From a virus, in IMG/VR virus record IMGVR_UViG_3300046777_000128, positions 1 to 21,185 of that record: a DNA stretch of 21,185 nucleotides; one strand, written 5' to 3'. Of the stretch, positions 16,186-21,185 are shown in pieces. How positions within the stretch are numbered: the stretch's first letter is position 1; each line of letters begins with the position of its first letter. The translations under genes and the position numbers were made by a program. The notes under the pieces are model-generated. The model saw only the letters and a list, made by a program, of their open reading frames with translations, was not told the origin of the DNA and searched no databases.

Positions 16186-16558
16186 GATAGACTGGTCAAA
16201 GTACCCTAACTTTACCGCTGCGGAGTTTTCGTGCAGTCATTGTGGCGCAAACGAAATAAACGAAAGCTTACTAAGCAAGCTTCAACTACTGCGGAACAAG
16301 TACGGAAAACCGATGAAGATAACGTCAGGTTATCGCTGCCCGAAACATCCCATAGAAGCGAAGAAAGCAGCTCCGGGGGCACACTCTACAGGTTTAGCTT
16401 GCGACATAGGCGTTAGTGGATCAGAAGCGCATCAAGTCTTATCACTGGCTATGGAGTTAGGCTTTACTGGTATTGGTGTGCAGCAAAAGGGAACAGGAAG
16501 ATTCATTCATGTTGATCTAACCGTTGGTCAGAATCGACCTACTGTGTGGAGTTACTAA
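16178..16558 (+). CDS. Endolysin, zinc M15-type peptidase
   Basis: 126 residues from a GTG at 16178. The N-terminal FTAAEFSCSHCG segment (residues 12-23) is typical of the M15_3 peptidase fold, so no later start is likely. A SGYRCPKHP segment starts at S50. H69 in GAHSTGLACD, D76 and H111 in FIHVDL fit the HxxxxxxD...H zinc site of VanY / D-Ala-D-Ala and L-Ala-D-Glu-type peptidases. The enzyme would cut peptide cross-links of host cell wall for release. There is no signal peptide, so the holin must open the membrane. It ends with an overlap to the next ATG. Confidence 0.82.
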   Translation: MTKIDWSKYPNFTAAEFSCSHCGANEINESLLSKLQLLRNKYGKPMKITSGYRCPKHPIEAKKAAPGAHSTGLACDIGVSGSEAHQVLSLAMELGFTGIGVQQKGTGRFIHVDLTVGQNRPTVWSY

Positions 16559-16818
16559 TGCCTAAGAATCCTAGTTTAGCTGTAGGCCGTGGTGAGAAGC
16601 TTCCAGCAAGCAAAGGCGCTGGATTGACTGCCAAGGGTAGGGCTAAGTACAATCGTGAGACAGGAAGCAATCTGAAGCCTCCTGTCACCACTAGCAAGCC
16701 TAGCAAGTCTGAGGCTGGCAGACGGGCATCTTTTTGTGCGCGTATGGGTGGGATTGTTAAGACAGCAAAGAATTCTGAACGTGCTAGAGCATCTATGAGG
16801 AGATGGAAATGCCGATGA
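16558..16818 (+). CDS. Small basic protein, DUF6321-like
   Basis: 86 residues. I chose the ATG at 16558, which overlaps the endolysin stop (TAATG) and follows GGAG; a GTG twelve bases upstream is less likely. The order is LPASKGAGLTAKGRAKYNRE (15-34), a Pro/Ser/Thr linker, then ASFCARMGGIVKTAK and a basic tail RASMRRWKC. The pattern GLTAKGRAKYN with the CARM segment is a widespread phage family (recalled as DUF6321) with no proven function. It is strongly basic and contains two cysteines. The stop region overlaps the next start. Confidence 0.68.
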   Translation: MPKNPSLAVGRGEKLPASKGAGLTAKGRAKYNRETGSNLKPPVTTSKPSKSEAGRRASFCARMGGIVKTAKNSERARASMRRWKCR

Positions 16819-16970
16819 AACCCGGACTCTATGCCAACATCCACGCCAAGCAAGCTAGAATCAAAGCAGGTAGCGGTGAGAGAATGAGAAAGCCGGGAAG
16901 CAAAGGCGCTCCCACGGCTCAAGCATTTATTCGCTCCGCGAAAACAGCCAGTAGAAAAAGCAAAAGATAA
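16809..16970 (+). CDS. Small basic protein, 53 residues
   Basis: A 53-residue frame. The ATG at 16809 lies inside the end of the previous gene and follows GAGGAG by about six bases. It is strongly basic, with MKPGLYANIHAKQARIKAGSG near the start, then RKPGSKGAPTAQAF and a Lys/Arg/Ser tail. The MKPGLYANIHAK segment is common in tiny phage proteins of unknown role. It is the last right-pointing gene, and its final 44 bases overlap a left-pointing ORF. Confidence 0.62.
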   Translation: MPMKPGLYANIHAKQARIKAGSGERMRKPGSKGAPTAQAFIRSAKTASRKSKR

Positions 16971-17037
16971 GCGCTGTAGCAATACCAGCGCCTACCAATA
17001 AGCCACCAATAAACGTAATAATGGTGAACGCTTCCAT
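16927..17037 (-). CDS. Possible small single-segment membrane protein
   Basis: A 36-residue frame on the minus strand from ATG at 17037, two bases after the stop of the Cro-like gene; there is no strong Shine-Dalgarno, so it would rely on coupling. The product is one long hydrophobic segment, ITFIGGLLVGAGIATALIF then CFFYWLF and a short RSE tail. A G-G-x(4)-G-x-G pattern fits tight helix packing. Its 3' 44 bases run under the end of the convergent gene. A hairpin with a T-rich tail lies inside it, which argues either for a terminator inside a real gene or for a chance ORF. Function is unknown. Confidence 0.45.
   Translation of the reverse strand: MEAFTIITFIGGLLVGAGIATALIFCFFYWLFSRSE
16950..16993 (-). 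terminator. Candidate hairpin terminator of the minus-strand operon
   Basis: Read on the minus strand, AGGCGCTG at 16993-16986 can pair with CAGCGCTT at 16976-16969 (eight pairs, one G-T) around a nine-base loop. T-rich sequence (atcttttgctttttc) follows. On the plus strand the outer pair is broken and no T-run follows, so a minus-strand stop is favoured. It lies within the small 16927-17037 ORF, and one of the two calls may be wrong. Confidence 0.4.
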
Positions 17038-17039
17038 AG

Positions 17040-17279
17040 TTATGGTTGCGCCAATAAGTTACGTATCTCAGCAACTGGCATACCTAACTTCTCATGAATA
17101 ACGAGAATGTGACCAGCACTAACTTTCTTTTTGCCATGACGATACCTGCTAATGTCTGGCTTACTTATCTTTTTATCAAAGAATTCATAAAGCCTTGCAT
17201 CATTCTTTAGGTTGTTTGTTTCCATGATGTGATCGAACAAAGCAAAGTCTGGTCTTTGTATGTATTTTTCTTCAGTCAT
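17040..17279 (-). CDS. Cro/XRE-like transcriptional regulator
   Basis: 79 residues on the minus strand, AAGGAG six bases before the ATG. A helix (about 26-36), then the probable recognition helix KPDISRYRHG (about 40-49) and SAGHILVIHEKLGMPVAEIR (54-73) fit the helix-turn-helix of small Cro-like repressors. Phages use such proteins to shut off an early or alternative promoter. It is unusual here as the near-last gene of the operon; no adjacent operator was found. The next upstream gene (glycosyltransferase) ends nine bases away. Confidence 0.65.
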   Translation of the reverse strand: MTEEKYIQRPDFALFDHIMETNNLKNDARLYEFFDKKISKPDISRYRHGKKKVSAGHILVIHEKLGMPVAEIRNLLAQP

Positions 17280-17288
17280 GCTGTCTCC

Positions 17289-18026
17289 TTATGGTGCTGG
17301 AATAAGTTTTCCATCAAATGCGTAGGTTCCTATATGCGTCAAACCTACCCACGGTGCTGCATATATCTCGCCACCGTTATCTCTCCATGTCTTACAGAAG
17401 TGGTAATCCTCTGACAGCAAGCGTTTAGTCTCTGGCTCAATACTCTCTGTAAAGTATTGGCTAATCTGTTCTGCCCCTATATTTCCAGATAGATCGGTAA
17501 CGTCATTAACGTACCAAGGAACGATAGGCTTTAGCTTTTCAAACACTTCACGCTTAATCAGCATAAATCCTGTGCCACCATTCCATATCTCTACTGGTTC
17601 ATTTACTGGAACGGTAACTTCACCTTCATAGTTCTTGAGATTAACCACGAAAGAACCTGTGTGATACTTCAACTGAGTATCAGGCACACCAGACTCTATT
17701 GCCTTGCGTACTCCTGCCCAATTGATTTCTTTCTTAGGATAGATACCGCAGATAACATCCTTGTCTGACTCCATCATCTTCAAGAAGTCAGCAGGGTTGA
17801 ACTGAATGTCTGCATCTATGAACATCAAATGCGTTGCGTCTGACTTCATAAAGCCATGCGCTAGAGCATTCCTGCCGCGAGTAATCAAACTTTCATTGAA
17901 CATGAATGACATCATGCTCTGTATGTTGTTGTCTCTAAGCAGGTTGTTTAGTTGCAGCAAGCTTTGTGCGTAAAAACCGTAGCATTGGCCTCCGTACATC
18001 GGGCTGGCAATAAATATTTTTTTCAT
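17289..18026 (-). CDS. GT-A-fold glycosyltransferase
   Basis: 245 residues. I chose the ATG at 18026 (MKKIFIASPMYGG), which overlaps the previous stop (ATGA) and has AGGAT upstream; an ATG at 18047 lies inside the previous gene. The order is an N-terminal beta strand then Gly-rich turn, an RGRNALAHGFM helix (50-60), the metal-binding DAD at 71-73 in LMFIDADIQFNP, a GGTGFMLIKREVF acceptor-side segment (150-162) and a late EDYHFCKTWR segment (206-215) ending near H231. These fit family 2-like nucleotide-sugar transferases. The sugar and acceptor are unknown; phage enzymes of this class glycosylate DNA, virion or host surface. It has no membrane segment. Confidence 0.75.
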   Translation of the reverse strand: MKKIFIASPMYGGQCYGFYAQSLLQLNNLLRDNNIQSMMSFMFNESLITRGRNALAHGFMKSDATHLMFIDADIQFNPADFLKMMESDKDVICGIYPKKEINWAGVRKAIESGVPDTQLKYHTGSFVVNLKNYEGEVTVPVNEPVEIWNGGTGFMLIKREVFEKLKPIVPWYVNDVTDLSGNIGAEQISQYFTESIEPETKRLLSEDYHFCKTWRDNGGEIYAAPWVGLTHIGTYAFDGKLIPAP

Positions 18027-18229
18027 TTGTTCATCCTGTAAAACCATTTGTCTGCTCTGCGCTCACAGTTAATGCTGTAACCGTTAGCTCTGAGTTCTGA
18101 AATAATGCTATTAACTGCACACACTCCTGCCTTCTGGATAATATCTAGCGTTGTGTATTCCCCTCCCCGCCCCAAAAGATTTGCGACTTTCTGTAATCGT
18201 TCAGACTTATCAAACTTTGCAGCATTCAC
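18023..18229 (-). CDS. Small winged-helix DNA-binding protein
   Basis: 68 residues from a GTG at 18229 that overlaps the preceding stop; GGAGG lies six bases upstream. The pattern RLQKVANLLGRGGEYTTLDI, then AVNSIISELRANGYSI, then a short wing ending in WFYRMNK is a helix-turn-helix with a C-terminal wing (HTH_39-like). It is common in phage and prophage early regions. It probably binds DNA, possibly as a regulator or replication accessory. The stop overlaps the glycosyltransferase start. Confidence 0.62.
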   Translation of the reverse strand: MNAAKFDKSERLQKVANLLGRGGEYTTLDIIQKAGVCAVNSIISELRANGYSINCERRADKWFYRMNK

Positions 18230-18546
18230 GATATATCCTCCACTCTAATGACGTATCTGCCTTTACTATTCTTGCGCCAGCCATGTACTTCAATTCTTAT
18301 TCCGGCATCTCTGACTAGCGCAACCGTGGTTGAATCTTGAATTTTCTTTATGCGGTCAGCAACAGCGGAAGCCGTTACTTGTACCGCTAGAACTTCATCC
18401 TTACGTATAGCGAGAATGTCGCACCACCCCCACAAGTCCTTCCTTTGTTTAGTAAAAGAATTCCACTTCTCTACAATCTCGCAGTGGTAGCCTTGCTCTC
18501 TTAAATACTCAAGGCTTCGTTGTGTGGGTGAGCGACTAGCAGCCAT
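18226..18546 (-). CDS. Nuclease-fold (PD-(D/E)XK-like) protein with atypical site
   Basis: 106 residues. The start ATG has no clear Shine-Dalgarno. The fold resembles small restriction or resolvase-type nucleases: a helix SLEYLREQGY, E26 in EIVEKW, D43 in the strand after WGWC (DILAI), then the strand LAVQVT. Usually the last motif carries E/Q-x-K; here it is Q56-V-T58, so the catalytic lysine is missing from its normal place. K67 or K68 may replace it, or the protein may be inactive and only bind DNA. It ends in a beta segment VHGWRK then RYVIRVE. Neighbours are recombination and DNA-binding genes, and it overlaps the next start (GTGA). Confidence 0.55.
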   Translation of the reverse strand: MAASRSPTQRSLEYLREQGYHCEIVEKWNSFTKQRKDLWGWCDILAIRKDEVLAVQVTASAVADRIKKIQDSTTVALVRDAGIRIEVHGWRKNSKGRYVIRVEDIS

Positions 18547-18560
18547 ATGTTGTCAAAATG

Positions 18561-18842
18561 CTAAAATGGGATTTCTTCATCTCTGTGAGGGCTGTACTCT
18601 CTTACTGTGCTGCCCTCAGTCGGTTTCTTGTAGTTCGGATCAGGCATGAAGTTATCCTGCGCTAAAGATATAAGCTCACCTACTGGAGTAGGTTTACGCC
18701 ACCCTGCAAGCTTGACCCACTCACCTTGTTTAATATCTCTGTCAGCAGTAAAGCCGCCTTTAAGGTGAGGTTGTGTATCTGTCTTGCGCTTGTCGTTCGT
18801 GAATAGAACGCCCTTACCCGGTCTTTCATTATGGTTCTTCAT
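18561..18842 (-). CDS. Small SSB-like protein with acidic tail
   Basis: 93 residues, GGAGGA upstream, ATG overlapping the RecT stop. The N-terminal GVLFTNDKRKTDTQPHLKGG and the EWVKLAGWRK strand fit a small OB-type or related beta protein of phages. The extreme C-terminus is RDEEIPF, closely resembling the acidic tip of single-stranded DNA-binding proteins (DDDIPF) that recruits partner enzymes. Its place between the RecT and nuclease-like genes supports a DNA-recombination accessory. Neither the OB fold nor DNA binding is shown by sequence alone; the family is not certain. Confidence 0.55.
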   Translation of the reverse strand: MKNHNERPGKGVLFTNDKRKTDTQPHLKGGFTADRDIKQGEWVKLAGWRKPTPVGELISLAQDNFMPDPNYKKPTEGSTVREYSPHRDEEIPF

Positions 18843-19648
18843 ACTTCCTCCAACGAATTAGCGGCTGCCATTACTTTCATTTTGGTAGGCGCATCTAGTT
18901 TATCTATCACTTCACCGTTTGCATCTTTAAGCATCTTTAGCTTTTCGCGTTTAACATCGCTAGTAAGCTTTTGGCTTGCCTTTATTTTGTGAACCATGTC
19001 GTGAAAGGAAATCTCCCATTCTGCTAAATCCGTGGATTCGCTGAACGGCTCGTCCATCCCCGGCACGTAGAGAGGCAAAAAAGTCTCACCTTCTTTTCTC
19101 TCTTTCGCTTTATTTATTTCCTCAACCACGACTTCCGCTTTGCCCATGTTGACTTCCTGAGTTTGCTTTGGCGGCTCCATGTCCTGTACTTCCTCTGGCG
19201 TATAAACACCTGCGACACAGCCGGGATATACGGATCGGATACCTTCTGAAATGCAACGCGCTCTGAGCATAGCTCTAGGATATTTGTGCCATCCAGAACC
19301 CGGTTTAACCAAGCCGATATTCTTGCCCATCTCGATAGTCCAAGTGACAGACAAAGACCCACCAGCGGGATGACTAAAAACACCAGTAACTCGCTCATCT
19401 GTGTACTCCTTCCATTCCACTTTCCCACCTGCTTGCTGGAACCTAGCCATCATTGCGTCTGCTTTCAAGGCTGGTCGCCCTTGGATAACGTGATAGTCAC
19501 GCGCAGCTATAGCAGGGTGAGAACCTTCTGCCTGTGCTACTAGCATCAAAGCCATAGCTTCTTCGGCTGTCTTGACGTTGAATAGTCCAGACTTGGCAAC
19601 TGCTACTGCCATCTTTTCTATATCTTGGTACGGAACTAAGTTACTCAT
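18839..19648 (-). CDS. recT: RecT-type single-strand annealing protein
   Basis: 269 residues, GAGGA six bases before the ATG. The motif order is that of RecT-family recombinases: ALMLVAQAEGSHPAIAARDYHVIQGRPALKADA (33-65, seen as two linked parts), a VEWKEYTDERVTGVF segment (78-91), SLSVTWTIEMGKNIGL (98-113), and the KYPRAMLRARCISEGIRSVYPG segment (122-143). The C-terminal third is acidic and Lys-rich, thus likely flexible or partner-binding. The protein anneals complementary single strands after exonuclease resection. The exonuclease of the pair is two genes upstream (19846-20751). It overlaps both neighbours (ATGA). Confidence 0.8.
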   Translation of the reverse strand: MSNLVPYQDIEKMAVAVAKSGLFNVKTAEEAMALMLVAQAEGSHPAIAARDYHVIQGRPALKADAMMARFQQAGGKVEWKEYTDERVTGVFSHPAGGSLSVTWTIEMGKNIGLVKPGSGWHKYPRAMLRARCISEGIRSVYPGCVAGVYTPEEVQDMEPPKQTQEVNMGKAEVVVEEINKAKERKEGETFLPLYVPGMDEPFSESTDLAEWEISFHDMVHKIKASQKLTSDVKREKLKMLKDANGEVIDKLDAPTKMKVMAAANSLEEV

Positions 19649-19836
19649 TGTGTCCTCGCTTTCATCATCTCATCTGCATATTCATAAGCTGCTGTACAAA
19701 CATCATCTTTAGAATCTAAATTAGCATCAGGATTCCACAGTAACGATTGCATAGCTTGTGCTGCAAAATAATCACGCAAGTCCATGCCACGATCAGTATT
19801 TGTGGCGAATGCGTCTTGAACTGGAAATGCTTTCAT
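19645..19836 (-). CDS. Small conserved phage protein (GM-LRDYFAA type)
   Basis: 63 residues, AAGGGG five bases before the ATG. The segment GMDLRDYFAAQAMQSLL (17-33), followed by an Asp-rich linker and CTAAYEYADEMMKAR, is a common small phage and prophage protein with no assigned role. It is helical. It lies between the exonuclease and RecT and its stop overlaps the RecT start, so it may serve the same recombination or replication pathway, though this is only context. Confidence 0.6.
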   Translation of the reverse strand: MKAFPVQDAFATNTDRGMDLRDYFAAQAMQSLLWNPDANLDSKDDVCTAAYEYADEMMKARTQ

Positions 19837-19845
19837 TTAATCCCC

Positions 19846-20751
19846 TTATTTAAGTAAGAACCTACGTGAACCATTTACTTCAACTACAAACTTTTGATAA
19901 ACGTCTGGCATAGCTTGTTTAAACAACTCGCTTGAAAACTTCATGCTTGGCTTAGAGTTACGCCACGTTACAAGCGTCTTTCCATCCACGCTAACGAGCG
20001 AACCTTTCGCACCCATATATTCCCTAATCTTAACCTCGACTTTCTCTGCTTCTGTCTCAAGCTGCTTGATACGTGCCTTGTACTCTTGAAGAACAACGCA
20101 AGCCTGTTCAACCGCGCCTGTTGCAGTTGCGACTTCCTCACTTGAAGTAGGCCAGATAAGCTTGGTTGATTCAACATCACTAGCCTGTGGCTCGGCATTC
20201 GATACAACAATGCCCCAAAACTTTGCCATCGCTTTAACAAGCTCATCTTTCATTTCCTGCGTAATGTTGAAGTGGAATGTTCTGAACTTTTGTCCACCAA
20301 ACAAGACCGCAAGATAAATCTCATCCACGTTATGACAGGCCGCTTCGTGTATGAGTTGCGCCAGATCAGCAGCAGGAACCATGTTTGTTTCTTCGTCGAA
20401 CTTAGACATAACGCCAGCGTTGTAGTTCTTGCATTCAACGAGTATTCGTCCATCTGCACTGATGTAGTCAAAATGAGATTTAAGCCACGGCTCAGTCTTA
20501 TGCGAAAGAACATAGTCAGCATCCTTGAGTTCTATGCGGTGCTTCTCTTGAAAGAGTCTGGCAATGGTTGGCTCCATCACCTTACCCATCTGTACTTCTT
20601 CCACCTCAGATAGATCAGGCGGCTCCTTCTTTCCCTGTTTAACTAGGATTGCGTCAGCAGCGCGACCGTTAGCTGCTAGTCTGGAATCACCCGACCACCA
20701 TGCTGCATTACGTACCTCTGGTGCAAAATCATCTGTATTAACGCTTGTCAT
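19846..20751 (-). CDS. YqaJ-type exonuclease (phage recombination)
   Basis: 301 residues; the ATG overlaps the previous stop and AAAGGAG lies eight bases upstream. The N-terminal WWSGDSRLAANGRAADAI (18-35) is the YqaJ family start. The nuclease site fits PD-(D/E)XK: E60 in MGKVMEP, D95 in SHFDYIS, the E106-C-K108 of ILVECKNYN, then Q132 in DLAQLIHEA. A coiled coil (about 212-250) and a C-terminal beta part ending in SRRFLLK follow. The protein would resect DNA ends to give single strands for the RecT protein. Direction and product chemistry are known only by family. Confidence 0.8.
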   Translation of the reverse strand: MTSVNTDDFAPEVRNAAWWSGDSRLAANGRAADAILVKQGKKEPPDLSEVEEVQMGKVMEPTIARLFQEKHRIELKDADYVLSHKTEPWLKSHFDYISADGRILVECKNYNAGVMSKFDEETNMVPAADLAQLIHEAACHNVDEIYLAVLFGGQKFRTFHFNITQEMKDELVKAMAKFWGIVVSNAEPQASDVESTKLIWPTSSEEVATATGAVEQACVVLQEYKARIKQLETEAEKVEVKIREYMGAKGSLVSVDGKTLVTWRNSKPSMKFSSELFKQAMPDVYQKFVVEVNGSRRFLLK

Positions 20752-21185
20752 GTGTTCTTCTCCTTTAGTTTATTTTCTATGGCTTTGGCAATAGTATTAA
20801 AAGAACCGCCTGACATACTAAGAAGCTCTTGATGTACTGTTTCTAAATCTTCTTTAGTCAGTCCTACGAATTCTTTCTTTTGCGTACCAATTACTTGTGC
20901 GCTTTGTGCAAAACTTTCTGGTACTGCTTTTTTAAATCCAACTCCTAACGCCCAATCCTCTTGTAGCTTTATAGCTGGCAGCGGATTTGTAGTTAAGCCT
21001 TGATCTTCTTTTGGCTGCGGCAATCCTGAGTACAAAGGATAACCATCTATCATTGGTTCGCTTAGTTTGGCGCGGAGTAGTTCGATTGCATTGGTAATCC
21101 ATTCAGGCGTATTGCAGTCGTTTTCCGAATAGAATGGAATTTCCCCTTCCAAGTCATTCAGCACCTGCTGCGCTTCTTCGCGTGT
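20748..21185 (-). CDS. Unknown helical protein, 5' end missing
   Basis: The frame is open to the window edge (codons at 21165-21185 read on with TREEAQQ), so the GTG at 21164 is probably internal. The visible 145 residues have an acidic N-terminal part with PEWITNAIELLRAKL, a Pro-rich middle, and a C-terminal helix LTKEDLETVHQELLSMSGG followed by NTIAKAIENKLKEKN. I do not recognise a family. Its 3' end carries the Shine-Dalgarno and overlaps the exonuclease start, so it belongs to the same operon. Confidence 0.5.
   Translation of the reverse strand, partial: TREEAQQVLNDLEGEIPFYSENDCNTPEWITNAIELLRAKLSEPMIDGYPLYSGLPQPKEDQGLTTNPLPAIKLQEDWALGVGFKKAVPESFAQSAQVIGTQKKEFVGLTKEDLETVHQELLSMSGGSFNTIAKAIENKLKEKNT

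Noticed and set aside
16539-16982. 147-residue minus-strand frame antisense to the two basic genes
   Set aside because: It is a shadow of Arg/Lys-rich coding on the plus strand; the plus frames have ribosome sites, known motifs and overlapping starts.

Overview
The window is part of a tailed double-stranded DNA bacteriophage genome. Tail, fibre, injection and lysis genes are visible. Coding is almost continuous: the longest intergenic gap is about 35 bases, and many neighbours overlap by 1-8 bases (ATGA, GTGA or TAATG junctions). No ribosomal, tRNA, CRISPR, integrase or insertion-sequence feature was seen. A tail-adaptor-like protein, a nozzle-like protein, several fibre-type proteins and three or four large internal (ejection-type) proteins are present, while no sheath, tube or tape-measure gene is visible. 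This suggests a short-tailed (podovirus-like) phage of a Gram-negative aquatic bacterium. That assignment is inference; portal, capsid and terminase genes presumably lie left of base 1.

Right-pointing block, 1-16970. Bases 2-2541 hold the end of an adaptor-like gene and a nozzle-like gene with internal beta repeats. Bases 2543-7358 are a host-recognition cassette: a small fibre protein, a polyglycine protein made of two duplicated halves, an XkdW-like small protein, a 2OG-Fe(II) oxygenase, two small conserved phage proteins and a three-repeat fibre. Bases 7361-7923 carry a small membrane protein and an unknown. Bases 7926-14704 encode four large proteins rich in Ala, Gln and coiled coil, likely ejected with the DNA. 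From 14704 to 16970 there are very small genes: basic mini-proteins, two membrane proteins (one a likely holin), a second copy of the small beta protein seen at 5979, and a zinc M15 peptidase endolysin.

Left-pointing block, 21185-16927. This looks like the end of the early operon. Read right to left it carries an unknown partial gene, a YqaJ-type exonuclease, a small conserved protein, a RecT-type annealing protein, a small protein with an SSB-like acidic tail, a nuclease-fold protein, a winged-helix protein, a GT-A glycosyltransferase, a Cro-like regulator and a possible 36-residue membrane protein. The exonuclease and RecT protein would form a two-component homologous recombination system.

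The two blocks converge at 16927-17037. There the last left-pointing ORF overlaps the end of the last right-pointing gene, and a GC-rich hairpin with a T-rich tail on the minus strand may stop transcription. Points most worth a second look are a three-tryptophan decad repeat shared by the nozzle-like and fibre proteins, the oxygenase inside the fibre cassette, the nuclease-fold protein with an atypical active site, and the cluster of basic mini-proteins.
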